A DNA stretch of 64,000 nt from Intestinimonas sp. (GCA_022653075.1 JALCSB010000001.1:1-64000); one strand, 5' to 3'. Positions 50,669 through 61,180 are shown, counted from the first letter of the stretch. Numbers and translations: made by a program. Notes: generated by a model not told the origin, from the letters alone.

Positions 50669-51610
50669 ATGGAGCAGGAACATTTCTCCCACAGGCCGGT
50701 ACTCCTGCGCGAGTGCATCGAGGCGCTGAACCTTCGTCCCGACGGTGTGTATTTAGACGGTACACTGGGACGTGCGGGACATTCCCGCGAGATCGTCCGC
50801 AGGCTGACCACCGGACGGCTTGTCTGCATCGACCGGGATCAGGCCGCGTTGGACGCGGCCAGGGAGCGTCTGGACGGGTACATGGACCGGGTTACACTGG
50901 TCCATGGAAACTTCGGAGATTTGGCTGCGCTTGCGGACAGGCTGTCCTTACCTCCGGTCGACGGTATGCTGTTTGATCTGGGGGTTTCCTCACCCCAGCT
51001 GGACGACGGTTCCCGGGGGTTTTCCTATATGCACGATGCGCCGTTGGACATGCGAATGGACCAGTCCGCGCCGCTGACGGCTGCCACCATCGTCAACCAG
51101 TGGCCTCGGGAGGAACTGAGGCGAATTTTTCGGCAATACGGGGAGGAGCGCTACGCCGCGCAGATCGCCGGTGCCATCGTGCTGGCACGGGAGAGCGCCC
51201 CTATTAAGACAACATTTCAGCTTGTCAATATCATCCGGTCAGCCATGCCGGCTGCCGCACTGCGGGAAAAACAGCATCCGGCCAAGCGCAGTTTTCAGGC
51301 GATCCGCATCGCCGTAAATGATGAGCTTTCCGCCGTGGATTCCATGCTTCAGGCGGCGGTGCCGCTGCTGGCCCCCGGCGGCAGGCTGGCGGTAATATCT
51401 TTTCATTCCCTGGAGGACCGGATTGTAAAAAACGCTTTTGCGGGCTTTGCAAAGGGTTGTACCTGCCCACCGGATTTTCCGGTTTGTATCTGTGGGAAAA
51501 AGCCCACGATTCGTCTTATCTGTAAAAAACCTATTGTTTCCAGAGAAGCGGAACTTGAGGAGAATCCACGCGCCCGCAGCGCCAAGCTGCGTGTAGCGGA
51601 AAAACTGTAG
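50669..51610 (+). CDS. rsmH: 16S rRNA (cytosine1402-N4)-methyltransferase
   Basis: The product has 313 residues from the ATG at 50669. HRPVLLRECIEAL, the SAM-binding YLDGTLGRAGHS, DLGVSSPQLDDGSRGFSY, and the C-terminal ISFHSLEDRIVKN motif mark RsmH (MraW). It methylates C1402 in the ribosomal decoding centre. Confidence 0.96.
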   Translation: MEQEHFSHRPVLLRECIEALNLRPDGVYLDGTLGRAGHSREIVRRLTTGRLVCIDRDQAALDAARERLDGYMDRVTLVHGNFGDLAALADRLSLPPVDGMLFDLGVSSPQLDDGSRGFSYMHDAPLDMRMDQSAPLTAATIVNQWPREELRRIFRQYGEERYAAQIAGAIVLARESAPIKTTFQLVNIIRSAMPAAALREKQHPAKRSFQAIRIAVNDELSAVDSMLQAAVPLLAPGGRLAVISFHSLEDRIVKNAFAGFAKGCTCPPDFPVCICGKKPTIRLICKKPIVSREAELEENPRARSAKLRVAEKL

Positions 51611-51665
51611 GGTGAAAAGCGGCTTTTGCCGCGGATTGATTATGAAAAGATAGGATGTGACCTCC

Positions 51666-52223
51666 ATGGCATCAGTCAGAAAGTATACACCATACGGCGC
51701 CGCAACTTATGGCAACGTGGCTTATGATTTGGCCGGGACGGCCGACCGTCCTCTTCACCAGGGCGGCGCGGAGGCCCTTACACCCAAGCGCCGGGCGCGC
51801 TCCGGCGCACGCGCGCTCACCCGCCCCAAGGTGCGGGTCCGCGAGGCGGGTTATGTAGCGCCGTTCGCCGTGATCGGTTTTCTGGCCGTGGCGGTGTTCG
51901 CGGTGTTGCTGATGTTCAGTTATGCAAAGCTCACTGCGGTAAATGATCAGGTGGTGTCTGCGCGGAACCAGCTTAATTCCCTGAAAACAGAGGAATCCAA
52001 ACTGCTCACACAGTATGAACTGGCGTTTGATCTGAATAGTATTGAAAAGCAAGCCCTTGCAGGCGGTATGGTCAAGCCGCAGATCGGGCAGACCTATGTG
52101 TTGGACCTCTCCAAACCAGACAGTGTGGTGCGCTACCAGCAACAGGAGGGATCGTCCAAAGCCGACAGCCTAAAGGCGGAAGTAATTAGCATCTGGAATA
52201 ATCTGGTGGAATATTTCCGCTGA
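51666..52223 (+). CDS. FtsL-like cell-division protein
   Basis: The product has 185 residues from the ATG at 51666. An unusually long basic N-terminal cytoplasmic part (about 60 residues, with KRRARSGARALTRPK) is followed by one membrane helix (about residues 63-85) and a short coiled coil (LTAVNDQVVSARNQLNSLKTEESKLLTQYEL). Topology and position between rsmH and the PBP gene match FtsL, part of the FtsL-DivIB-DivIC complex that activates septal synthesis. Sequence conservation in this family is low, so the symbol is left open. Confidence 0.8.
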   Translation: MASVRKYTPYGAATYGNVAYDLAGTADRPLHQGGAEALTPKRRARSGARALTRPKVRVREAGYVAPFAVIGFLAVAVFAVLLMFSYAKLTAVNDQVVSARNQLNSLKTEESKLLTQYELAFDLNSIEKQALAGGMVKPQIGQTYVLDLSKPDSVVRYQQQEGSSKADSLKAEVISIWNNLVEYFR

Positions 52224-52276
52224 TCTGATACATATGCTGAATCAGCGGCCGACGAGAGGTCGGAACAGGAAATAAA

Positions 52277-52309
52277 AGGGGCGTAAGAAATTGAATTTCT
52301 TACGCCCCT
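52277..52309 (+). other. Hairpin between ftsL-like and PBP genes
   Basis: AGGGGCGTAAGAAATT faces AATTTCTTACGCCCCT almost without a loop, about 20 nt before the next ATG. No T run. It may be a processing or stability element inside the operon. Confidence 0.6.
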
Positions 52310-52330
52310 ATACCGTAAAAGGAGACCGGC

Positions 52331-54709
52331 ATGGCAGAAAAAACGGGAAAAAGTGCACAGACGGCGAGACAAAAGTCCAATCGGATCCTGCTTATCCGGA
52401 CGATTGTTTTGATGGCCATATTTGGAATCGTCACTTTTATTCCATTGTTCTGGAAACTGTGGCAGATTCAGATCGTAAACCACGATAAATATGAAAAACT
52501 GGCTATTGATCAGCAGACCCGTGACCTCACGGTCTCCGCTGCCCGCGGCACCATATATGATGATCGGGGTAACCTGCTCGCCATCTCCTCCACAGTACAA
52601 AATGTGGTCATTTCTCCTAAAGACATTGCTGCGGGTGAGAAGGATGCGGAAGAGAAAAAGGAAGCGGGAAAGAAATACAATGAACATATGAACCGGGATT
52701 TTATTGCCTCCGGGCTGGCGGATATCCTGGGCTTGAATAAAGATGATATTTTGAAAAAAATGGACCAGACCGGCTATCAGTATGTGGTACTTGCCGAACG
52801 GGTGGAGGATGACATTTCCACAAAAGTCCGGAAGTTTATGAGTGACAACGACCTGTACCCCGGCGTTTATCTGGAGCCGACCACCAAGCGGTATTATCCC
52901 TATTCTTCCCTGGCTGCTCAGGTGATCGGATGGGTGGGCTGGGCTGATGACGGAACCTTTAAGGGCGCCTATGGCATTGAAGCCAAGTATGAAAGTGACC
53001 TGGCCGGAAAACCGGGCCGGGTGATTTCTGCCAAAAATGCCAGCGGCACCGAGATGCTGTCCAGCTATGAGAATTACATCGACGCAGTGCAGGGCTATAG
53101 CCTGCATCTCACGCTGGATGCCACAATCCAGAGCTATGCCGAGCGGGTTCTCTCCGAAGGGATCACCCGTTATCAAGTTCGGAACGGCGGTTTCTGCATT
53201 GTAATGAATCCGAAGACCGGTGCCATCTACGCCATGGCCAGCGACCCCGCCTATGACCTCAACAACCCCCGCGGGATCTCCGACCCCGTGCTGACACAGT
53301 ATTTGCAGCGGGTACAGGCTGACCCCGCCAACAATGAAGCGGCCTATCAGAAGGCTTTGCAGACCGCCCAGTACAGCCAGTGGCGCAATAAGACGCTCAA
53401 CGACACCTACGAGCCCGGTTCCACTTTCAAATGTGTTGTGCTGGCCGCGGCCCTGGAAGAGGGCGCGGTCAGCGAAAGTGATCATTTCTACTGCTCTGGC
53501 GCGGTCAAGGTAGCGGACCGGCTAATTCACTGCAGCAAGCGGACCGGCCACGGTGACCAGACCCTGCGCCAGGCGGCGATGAACTCCTGTAACCCCGCGT
53601 TTATCGCCATTGGACAGAGGCTGGGTGCGGAAAAATTTTACCAGTATCTTCAGAATTTCGGCCTGCTGACCAAGACCGGCATCGACCTGCAGGGCGAGGC
53701 CAGCAATCAGGGGCTGGTGTGGGATAAAGAAACATTTACCAGCGAAAATGGCATCACCTCTCTGGCCACGGCTTCCTTTGGCCAGCGTTTCCAGATTACG
53801 CCCATTCAGCTTATCACCGCCGTTTCCGCAGTGGTAAACGGTGGTCATCTGATGCAGCCTTATGTGGTCCAGTCGGTCACCGACAGCGACGGGAATACGG
53901 TTCGTACCACGCAGCCCACGGAGGTCCGGCAGGTTATCAGCGAAGCTACCTCCGAAGAGACCCGCTCTATTCTGGAGAGTGTGGTCGGCGACGGTGGAAC
54001 GGGTAAAAATGCCTATATGGCGGGCTATCGGATCGGCGGCAAAACCGGCACGTCCGAGACCCTGGTCAAAGGCCAGAACATTGTTTCATTCATGGGCTTT
54101 GCGCCCGCCGACGACCCGCAGGTTATCGTCCTGCTGGCCTATGACAGCCCCACGCCGTCCGCACCGGGGTCCAGCATTACGTCGGACGGCTATTACATAA
54201 GCGGTGGTAATATGGCCGCACCGATGGCGGGCGAGCTGATCGCGAATATCCTGGACTACCTGGGGGTTCAGAAACAGTATTCTGCGCAGGAAATGGCCGA
54301 TGTGCTGGTACCAAACCTGGTGGGCCTGTCCTCTGCCGATGCCCAGAGCAACCTGAAGAGCAAGGGCCTTACTTACCGTACGGTGGGTGAGGGAACGCAG
54401 GTAACGGGGCAGATTCCGGCACAGGGCGCCTCTATCCCCAACGGCAGTCAGGTGGTGCTCTATTTGGGGGCGGAGGTACCCACGGCACAGGTGGAGGTGC
54501 CGGATATTTCCGGCTGTACTCTGGATTCCGCGCAGAGCGCGATTTCCAATGCCGGCCTCTATTTGCGGGCCACCGGCGTTTCCGGATACTATTCCTCTTC
54601 CACAGTGGCGATCAGCCAGTCTGTTACCGCCGGTACCATGGTAGACCCCGGAACCGTTGTGGAAGTTAAGTTTGTGGACACTCATATTCAGGATTACGCG
54701 GAAAATTAA
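52331..54709 (+). CDS. Class B penicillin-binding protein with PASTA domains (FtsI/SpoVD-like)
   Basis: The product has 792 residues: a membrane anchor (about residues 20-42), a dimerisation domain, and a transpeptidase domain with STFK (EPGSTFKCVV), SCN (NSCNPAF) and KTGT (GGKTGTSE) motifs. Two PASTA repeats end the protein (VPNLVGLSSADAQSNLKSKG, VPDISGCTLDSAQSAISNAG). It cross-links septal peptidoglycan. PASTA domains are found in PBP2B and SpoVD of Bacillus, so a vegetative and a sporulation role are both possible; position favours division. Confidence 0.93.
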   Translation: MAEKTGKSAQTARQKSNRILLIRTIVLMAIFGIVTFIPLFWKLWQIQIVNHDKYEKLAIDQQTRDLTVSAARGTIYDDRGNLLAISSTVQNVVISPKDIAAGEKDAEEKKEAGKKYNEHMNRDFIASGLADILGLNKDDILKKMDQTGYQYVVLAERVEDDISTKVRKFMSDNDLYPGVYLEPTTKRYYPYSSLAAQVIGWVGWADDGTFKGAYGIEAKYESDLAGKPGRVISAKNASGTEMLSSYENYIDAVQGYSLHLTLDATIQSYAERVLSEGITRYQVRNGGFCIVMNPKTGAIYAMASDPAYDLNNPRGISDPVLTQYLQRVQADPANNEAAYQKALQTAQYSQWRNKTLNDTYEPGSTFKCVVLAAALEEGAVSESDHFYCSGAVKVADRLIHCSKRTGHGDQTLRQAAMNSCNPAFIAIGQRLGAEKFYQYLQNFGLLTKTGIDLQGEASNQGLVWDKETFTSENGITSLATASFGQRFQITPIQLITAVSAVVNGGHLMQPYVVQSVTDSDGNTVRTTQPTEVRQVISEATSEETRSILESVVGDGGTGKNAYMAGYRIGGKTGTSETLVKGQNIVSFMGFAPADDPQVIVLLAYDSPTPSAPGSSITSDGYYISGGNMAAPMAGELIANILDYLGVQKQYSAQEMADVLVPNLVGLSSADAQSNLKSKGLTYRTVGEGTQVTGQIPAQGASIPNGSQVVLYLGAEVPTAQVEVPDISGCTLDSAQSAISNAGLYLRATGVSGYYSSSTVAISQSVTAGTMVDPGTVVEVKFVDTHIQDYAEN

Positions 54710-54763
54710 ATCTGCCTTACCGCGGAAGCACAGTCTCCCGCATCAACCAAAAGGGGTGATTGC

Positions 54764-56206
54764 ATGAAGCTCCAGGACCTTTTGGTGGACGTGGCCCTTA
54801 CCCAATGTCAGGCCGCGCCAGAGACAGAGATCACCGACCTCAGCTATGATACCCGTACCATGCGGCCGGGCGCGCTGTTTGCCGCGCTGCCCGGTTATAA
54901 GACAGACGGCCGAAATTTTATTCGAGAAGCTCTCGATCGGGGTGCCGTCGCAATCCTGTGCCAGAAAGCGCCGGACTATGACGGACCGTGGCTGGTCGCG
55001 GAGGACCCACGGCTGACGCTGGCCCGGATGTCTGCCAACTGGTTTGGCAGGCCGTCCGAGCGTCTGTGCTGCATTGCCGTGACTGGAACAAATGGGAAAA
55101 CAACCACGACCTATCTGCTGAAAGCAGTACTGGAAGGCGCTCTGCATACAAAAGTGGGGCTGATCGGGACCAATCAGAACATGATCGGCGACAAAGTCCT
55201 GCCATCCAGCCGCACAACGCCCGAATCCTACGAAATTCAGTCGCTCATGCGCGCCATGGTGGACGCCGGCTGTACTCATGTGGTAATGGAGGCGTCCTCC
55301 CACGCGCTGGTGATGCACCGCACGGCTGGCATTCGCTTTACCGCTGGCATTTTTACAAATCTGACTCAGGACCATCTGGACTTTCACCATACCATGGAGG
55401 AGTACCGCCGTGCCAAGGGCCTGCTCTTCCAACAGACCGATTTGGCCGTTTTGAACCTGGATGACGAGGCGGGGCGTTGGTACGCCGGCCATGTGTCCTG
55501 CCCGGTTTTTACCTATTCCGAGCATAAAGACGAGGCCGACCTGGTGGCGAAAAATATTCGCCTCTTTCCCGACCATGTGGAATTTGAGGCGGTGGCACGC
55601 AGCACGATTGGCCGTGTCTGGCTGGCGATTCCAGGCGGGTTCACAATTTATAACGCCCTGGGGACAATTGCCTGCGCGCTCAATCTGGGTTTGAAGCTGG
55701 ACAACATCACCACCGCTCTCCGCACAGCCAAAGGTGTAAAAGGAAGGCTGGAAACCGTCCCCGTTCCGGCACCCTATACCGTACTTATTGACTATGCCCA
55801 TACCCCTGACGCACTGGAGAACGTGCTCACGACCGTGCGGGATTTTACCGACCGGCGGGTTATCTGCCTGTTTGGCTGCGGCGGCGATCGGGACCGTACC
55901 AAGCGTCCGCAAATGGGCGAAATCGCCGGCGCGCTGGCTGACCTTGTCATTGTCACTTCCGATAACCCGCGCACGGAGGACCCCACGGCTATTATCCGCG
56001 ATATCCTGCCCGGGCTGGATGGGGCAAAGTCGGAATGCCTGCTGGAACCGAACCGCCGCGCTGCCATCCGCGCTGCGCTCAGCCGGGCGGGGCCGGGGGA
56101 TGTGGTGCTACTGGCCGGAAAGGGCCACGAGACTTATCAGGAGATCAACGGGGTCCGATATCCGCTTGACGAGCGGGAGGAAGTTTTCTCTTTTTTTGCG
56201 CATTGA
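54764..56206 (+). CDS. murE: UDP-MurNAc-tripeptide synthetase (meso-DAP adding)
   Basis: The product has 480 residues with the Mur ligase P-loop (VTGTNGKTTTTYLLKAV), the central SSRTTPES and HTPDALE motifs. The specificity motif reads DNPRTEDP; DNPR with Arg is the signature for meso-diaminopimelate, rather than lysine, as third residue. It uses the product of DapF encoded at 18150. Confidence 0.95.
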   Translation: MKLQDLLVDVALTQCQAAPETEITDLSYDTRTMRPGALFAALPGYKTDGRNFIREALDRGAVAILCQKAPDYDGPWLVAEDPRLTLARMSANWFGRPSERLCCIAVTGTNGKTTTTYLLKAVLEGALHTKVGLIGTNQNMIGDKVLPSSRTTPESYEIQSLMRAMVDAGCTHVVMEASSHALVMHRTAGIRFTAGIFTNLTQDHLDFHHTMEEYRRAKGLLFQQTDLAVLNLDDEAGRWYAGHVSCPVFTYSEHKDEADLVAKNIRLFPDHVEFEAVARSTIGRVWLAIPGGFTIYNALGTIACALNLGLKLDNITTALRTAKGVKGRLETVPVPAPYTVLIDYAHTPDALENVLTTVRDFTDRRVICLFGCGGDRDRTKRPQMGEIAGALADLVIVTSDNPRTEDPTAIIRDILPGLDGAKSECLLEPNRRAAIRAALSRAGPGDVVLLAGKGHETYQEINGVRYPLDEREEVFSFFAH

Positions 56207-56331
56207 AGTATGATATAATCCTTTCCCGGCGTGGGGGTAAAGCTCTGCGGGGCCAGACGTACGCCGGTTAAATTGAAAAAAGGCGGTGGAGCCGGGCGGA
56301 CCACCGCGAAAAACCTGGAGGTCCCAAAATT

Positions 56332-57324
56332 ATGATGGTACAAATCCTTTTGAGCATCGTTCTCTCGTTTGTAATAACGGCCATCGCCGGGAAGCTGCTG
56401 ATTCCCGTCCTGCGCCGCATGAAGGCGGAGCAGTCCATTAAGGAGGATGGCCCGACGTGGCACATGGCCAAGCAGGGCACGCCCACCATGGGCGGACTGA
56501 TGTTTATTCTCGGCATTGCGGCAACAATCTTTACCGTGGGGCTGCCCCAACTGCAGGCGGGAGAATTCGGCGGCGTGACTGTGTTCCTGTTTGCGCTGGT
56601 ATTCGGCGCCATAGGGTATCTGGACGACTATCAAAAGGTGAAAAAGCACGAGAATACCGGTCTTACCGCCGGCTCTAAATTTTTGCTTCAGCTTGCCGCG
56701 GCACTCTTATTCACGGTGCTGCTGCGAAATTTCGGATATTTGAGCCAGGGTATCTACGTCCCCTTTGTAAATGTGGAGCTGCGCTTGCCCTGGACTTTGT
56801 ACATGATTTTTTCCGCCTTTGTTATGGTGGGTACGGTAAACGCGGTCAACATTACCGACGGCCTGGATGGCCTTGCCGCCAGTGTAACGCTTCCGGTGGC
56901 CGTATTCTACACCATTACGGCCATCTGGTGGGGGCAGACGAACCTGGGTGTGTTCGGCGGCGCGCTGGCGGGTGGCCTGGCGGCATTCCTTCTGTATAAT
57001 CACTACCCGGCCAAGGTATTCATGGGGGATACCGGATCCCTTTTTTTAGGAGGAACGGTATGCGGGCTGGCATTTGCCCTTGATATCCCCCTCATTCTGA
57101 TTTTGGCGGGCATTATCTACATTGTGGAGACCATGTCTGACATTATTCAAGTGGCCTATTTCAAAGCTACCCATGGAAAACGCATTTTCCGCATGGCCCC
57201 GCTCCATCACCATTTTGAAATGAGCGGCTGGAGTGAAAAGAAGATTGTGGGTGTGTTTGCAGGTGTTACCGTCTTATTCTGCCTGCTGGCGCTGTGGGGT
57301 GTATACGGGCGCTTCCCGATCTGA
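56332..57324 (+). CDS. mraY: Phospho-MurNAc-pentapeptide transferase
   Basis: The product has 330 residues, about ten membrane helices. Conserved parts are HMAKQGTPTMGGL, GYLDDYQKVKKHENTGL (catalytic Asp pair), NITDGLDGLA and the cytoplasmic HHHFEMSGW-type motif (LHHHFEMSGWSEKKIV). It makes lipid I from UDP-MurNAc-pentapeptide and undecaprenyl phosphate. It follows murE directly; murF, which would normally be between them, is missing. Confidence 0.96.
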   Translation: MMVQILLSIVLSFVITAIAGKLLIPVLRRMKAEQSIKEDGPTWHMAKQGTPTMGGLMFILGIAATIFTVGLPQLQAGEFGGVTVFLFALVFGAIGYLDDYQKVKKHENTGLTAGSKFLLQLAAALLFTVLLRNFGYLSQGIYVPFVNVELRLPWTLYMIFSAFVMVGTVNAVNITDGLDGLAASVTLPVAVFYTITAIWWGQTNLGVFGGALAGGLAAFLLYNHYPAKVFMGDTGSLFLGGTVCGLAFALDIPLILILAGIIYIVETMSDIIQVAYFKATHGKRIFRMAPLHHHFEMSGWSEKKIVGVFAGVTVLFCLLALWGVYGRFPI

Positions 57325-57365
57325 AGAAACGGGCAGGAAGCGGGAGAGGGAAAGGAGGCACATGA

Positions 57366-58574
57366 ATGGCGACCAAAGCAAAACGGGACCTTACGGTGGA
57401 AGAACAACTGGCGCGCGGCCCCCTGGACCTTCCCTTCCTGATGCTGGTGGTGCTGCTGACCGGGATCGGCGTCATCATGGTCTTTTCCGCGTCTTACGCC
57501 TCCGCCTATTATGAGGAAAACAACCCCGCAGCCTATTTCATCCGGCAGGCCATCTTTGCGGTGATGGGCCTTGCAGTCATGTACTGCATTTCGAAAATTA
57601 ACTATCAAACTTTTCGCTGGCTCGGCGTGTTTGTGCTGATTCTTGCCGTCGTGCTCATGCTGCTGGTCCTTGTACCACACATCGGCGTTAAGCGCAACGG
57701 CGCCCAACGCTGGATTCGCAGTTTTGGACCCATTCCTCAGTTCCAGCCGTCTGAAATCGCCAAGCTGGGCGTCATTCTGTATTTTTCCGCGCGATTATCC
57801 AAACGCAGCAACCAAAAAGCGCCCAAGCGGGACGTGCGCACACTCTCCGGCCGCCTTTGTAACTTTGCCGACCATATCGGCCTGACGGAGTTACTGCCCT
57901 ATATCGGCGTGCTGCTGGCCATTGTTGCGCTCCTCTCCCGAGAGCCGCATATGTCCGCCACCATTTTAATTTTAGGCGTTGGGGCGGCGCTCCTCTTTGC
58001 GGCGGGTGTCAATATGGGATGGTTCATCTGCGGCGGCGTCAGTGCGGCGGCGGCGCTGGGTTTTATCATGCTCAACACCCACTATATGACCAACCGCCTG
58101 CAGATGTGGCAGCACCCGGAGTCCGACCCGAGGGGGAAAGGCTACCAGGCACTGCAATCGCTTTATGCCATTGGCTCGGGCGGATTGCTGGGGCTTGGTT
58201 TCGGGCAGAGCAGACAGAAGTTCATGTTTCTCCCTGAGGAGCATAACGACTTCATCTTCTCCGTAATCTGCGAGGAGCTGGGCTATGTGGGTGCAGGCCT
58301 GATTCTGCTGCTGTTTGCGCTGCTGGTCTTACGGGGATACTGGCTGGCTCTTCACGCCAGGGACCGGTTTGGTGCCCTGCTTATCGTAGGCATTACCACC
58401 CTGCTGGCCTTTCAGGTATTTCTTAATATAGGTGTGGTGACCAATCTGTTCCCGGTTACGGGCATCTCGCTGCCGTTTTTCAGTTACGGTGGTTCGGCGC
58501 TTATGATTCAACTGGCGGAGATGGGTGTGGTACTCAGTGTTTCGCGTCAAATTCCCGCCCCTCGGGCGAACTGA
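57366..58574 (+). CDS. ftsW: FtsW-type peptidoglycan polymerase (SEDS family)
   Basis: The product has 402 residues with about ten membrane helices. SEDS signatures include GAQRWIRSFGPIPQFQPSEIAKL, LPEEHNDFIFSVICEELGYVGA and VVTNLFPVTGISLPFFSYGGSALM. It polymerises lipid II at the septum with the class B PBP. The protein could be SpoVE in function. murD, usual between mraY and this gene, is absent. Confidence 0.92.
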   Translation: MATKAKRDLTVEEQLARGPLDLPFLMLVVLLTGIGVIMVFSASYASAYYEENNPAAYFIRQAIFAVMGLAVMYCISKINYQTFRWLGVFVLILAVVLMLLVLVPHIGVKRNGAQRWIRSFGPIPQFQPSEIAKLGVILYFSARLSKRSNQKAPKRDVRTLSGRLCNFADHIGLTELLPYIGVLLAIVALLSREPHMSATILILGVGAALLFAAGVNMGWFICGGVSAAAALGFIMLNTHYMTNRLQMWQHPESDPRGKGYQALQSLYAIGSGGLLGLGFGQSRQKFMFLPEEHNDFIFSVICEELGYVGAGLILLLFALLVLRGYWLALHARDRFGALLIVGITTLLAFQVFLNIGVVTNLFPVTGISLPFFSYGGSALMIQLAEMGVVLSVSRQIPAPRAN

Positions 58575-58613
58575 ACGGGATATTCATGAAAATACGAGCG
58601 GAGGCGTTTCCTC

Positions 58614-59735
58614 TTGAAAATTCTCTTTACATGCGGCGGGACCGCGGGGCATATCAATCCGGCCATCGCGCTAGCCCGGCTGTTTCAGGCCCGGCATTCA
58701 GACTGCAAGGTTCTGTTTGCCGGTGCGGATAACGGCATGGAACGTATGCTGGTGCCTCACGAGGGTTATGAACTGCGTACGGTTCATGTGAATACTATTC
58801 ATCGAGCGTGGAAGTGGAGGGATTTGAAGCATAATGTAGAGACTGTTATTACGCTGCCGCGGGCCCGCCGGCAGGCCGCCGCCATTTTGGACGAATTCCA
58901 ACCGGATTTAGTAGTGGGAACCGGCGGTTATGCCTCTTATCCGGTGGTAAAGGAGGCCGCCCGGCGGGGAATTCCCACCGCTGTTCATGAGTCCAATGCG
59001 GTTCCAGGCCTTACCACAAAGCTGCTGGCCAAGTCGGTCGACCGGATAATGGTGGGGTTTGAGGATTCTCGGGCTTATTATCCCCATCCGGAGCGGGTGG
59101 TGGTTACCGGTACGCCCGTGCGGCGGGATTTCTTCGATCACACCCGGAAGGAGGCGCGCGCCGCCCTGGGCTTTACCGACGGCCGGCCGGTGGTTTTGTC
59201 CTACTGGGGCTCTCTGGGCGCCGAGGTTATGAACCGTTATACCGCTGAGATGATCGGTATTGAGGCGAAAGCGGGCTGGCCGTTCCACCACATCCACGGT
59301 GCGGGGCGCAACTATACCTGGCTTATGGACCGACTGGCCCAGATGGGAATTAAGACCGGAGAGGACACCTCCGCCGAGATACGGGAGTATATCTATGACA
59401 TGCCCTGGGTCATGGCGTCGGCGGATTTGGTGATTTGCCGGGCGGGTGCATCCACAATTTCAGAACTGACCGCCATCGCCAAGCCGGCCATTTTGGTTCC
59501 CTCGCCCAATGTAACCAATCACCATCAGGAAAAGAACGCCCGCGTACTGGCCGACCACGGCGCGGCCGTGCTGCTTCTGGAACCGAACTGTTCGGGCAAG
59601 GTCCTTTTCAGTACGGTAACCGCTTTGCTCGGCGACCAGGAGAAGCTGGCCGCCATGGCAAAGGCACAGTCCACGCTTTCTGTTACCGATGCGGGAGAGG
59701 AAATCTATCAGGTCCTCCTTTCCCTTATGAAATAA
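58614..59735 (+). CDS. murG: UDP-GlcNAc:lipid I GlcNAc transferase
   Basis: The product has 373 residues from a TTG start with GCGGAGGCG. The N-terminal glycine loop FTCGGTAGHINPAIALA, GTGGYASYPVV and the C-terminal donor site CRAGASTISELTAIAKPAILVPSPN are seen. It makes lipid II on the inner membrane face. Confidence 0.95.
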   Translation: MKILFTCGGTAGHINPAIALARLFQARHSDCKVLFAGADNGMERMLVPHEGYELRTVHVNTIHRAWKWRDLKHNVETVITLPRARRQAAAILDEFQPDLVVGTGGYASYPVVKEAARRGIPTAVHESNAVPGLTTKLLAKSVDRIMVGFEDSRAYYPHPERVVVTGTPVRRDFFDHTRKEARAALGFTDGRPVVLSYWGSLGAEVMNRYTAEMIGIEAKAGWPFHHIHGAGRNYTWLMDRLAQMGIKTGEDTSAEIREYIYDMPWVMASADLVICRAGASTISELTAIAKPAILVPSPNVTNHHQEKNARVLADHGAAVLLLEPNCSGKVLFSTVTALLGDQEKLAAMAKAQSTLSVTDAGEEIYQVLLSLMK

Positions 59736-59802
59736 GCTGCCGCACCCCGCCCGTACTATACGCATAGGATGGTCTGAATCCTAAAGGAGCGGGGGACAAA
59801 AC

Positions 59803-61059
59803 ATGAGTGCTTTTTTGGTGGAGGGCGGTGCCAAACTGTACGGAAGTACCGGAATCCACGGTGCAAAAAACAGTGTGCTGCCCATTCTGGTGGCCACGTT
59901 GCTGGCTCCAGGAGTCAGTGTAATCCATAACTGCCCGGAACTGTCCGACGTACGCGCGTCGCTGGAGATTTTGGAACATCTCGGCTGCCGGACCACACGG
60001 GAGGGCGACACGATTACAGTAGACGCATCTGCACTGACCCACTGCGATGTACCGGACCAACTGATGCGGGAGATGCGCTCCTCTGTGATCTTCCTCGGCG
60101 CGATTCTAGCGCGGACAGGGGAGGCAAAGATGTCTTTCCCCGGCGGCTGTGAACTGGGGCCGCGTCCCATTGACCTACATCTGGCGGCGATCCGCAGCCT
60201 GGGTGCCACCATTGAAGAGCGGGGAGGTACCCTTTTCTGCACCGGCGGTAAATCCATGAAGGGACGAGAACTGGTACTGAGTATTCCCAGTGTGGGCGCC
60301 ACAGAGAACGCCATGCTGGCCGCTGTGGGCGCCGATGGTGTTACCACTATTTCTAATGCCGCGCGGGAGCCGGAGATCACCGACTTGCAGACCTTCCTTC
60401 AGTCTATGGGCGCCGATGTGCACGGGGCTGGAACTTCGATTATTACAATCCAGGGCGGGCTGCCCGTCCGAGGTGGAGAGCATACGGTGATGCCGGACCG
60501 CATCGTGGCCGCCACGCTGCTGTGCGCTACGGCCGCTGCCGGGGGCGAGGTGGAACTGGACGGCACCGACTACCGTCATCTGTCTACCGTGACCGCGGTG
60601 CTGACGGAGGCGGGCTGCAAAATCCACAGTGGTCACGACTGTGTGACCATTCAAAGGACGGAACCGCTCCACGGCGTTTGTCCGATTCGCACGGCGCCTT
60701 ATCCTGGATTTCCCACCGACGCGCAGGCCCCGGTTATGGCCGCGCTGGCCGCCAGCCGGGGTACAACCGTGTTTGTGGAGAACATTTTTGAAAGCCGTTA
60801 CCGCCATGCGGCGGAATTAAGCCGCATGGGGGCCAATATCCGCGTGGAAGGCCGGGTGGCGATTGTGTGCGGTGTGGAGCATCTGCACGGCGCAACGGTG
60901 CGCGCCGCCGACCTGCGGGGTGGGGCCGCCTTGGTGGTGGCCGCGCTGGGCGCGGAAGGAGACAGCGAAATCACGGGGCTTACCCATCTTGACCGCGGCT
61001 ATCAGGACCTGGATGGAACGCTGCGCACATTAGGTGCGCATATTACACGTACGGATTGA
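59803..61059 (+). CDS. murA: UDP-GlcNAc 1-carboxyvinyltransferase
   Basis: The product has 418 residues with the two-fold EPT fold: GAKNSVLPILVATLL holds the Lys-Asn pair and SFPGGCELGPRPIDLH the catalytic Cys that reacts with fosfomycin. It starts peptidoglycan precursor synthesis. Placement of murA in the dcw cluster after murG is common in Clostridia. Confidence 0.94.
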   Translation: MSAFLVEGGAKLYGSTGIHGAKNSVLPILVATLLAPGVSVIHNCPELSDVRASLEILEHLGCRTTREGDTITVDASALTHCDVPDQLMREMRSSVIFLGAILARTGEAKMSFPGGCELGPRPIDLHLAAIRSLGATIEERGGTLFCTGGKSMKGRELVLSIPSVGATENAMLAAVGADGVTTISNAAREPEITDLQTFLQSMGADVHGAGTSIITIQGGLPVRGGEHTVMPDRIVAATLLCATAAAGGEVELDGTDYRHLSTVTAVLTEAGCKIHSGHDCVTIQRTEPLHGVCPIRTAPYPGFPTDAQAPVMAALAASRGTTVFVENIFESRYRHAAELSRMGANIRVEGRVAIVCGVEHLHGATVRAADLRGGAALVVAALGAEGDSEITGLTHLDRGYQDLDGTLRTLGAHITRTD

Positions 61060-61180
61060 ATTTTCAGATTGTAAGCATTTTTTAACGATTTGACGCCGCA
61101 TTTATGGTAAACTGGTTTACAGACGTTTATCGGTGCATAGCCTGAAATATAAAATAGAATTCCCCAGGGGGAGAACGTAA

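Noticed and set aside
52133-53485. 450-codon minus-strand ORF
   Set aside because: Antisense of the PBP gene, whose catalytic motifs are intact.
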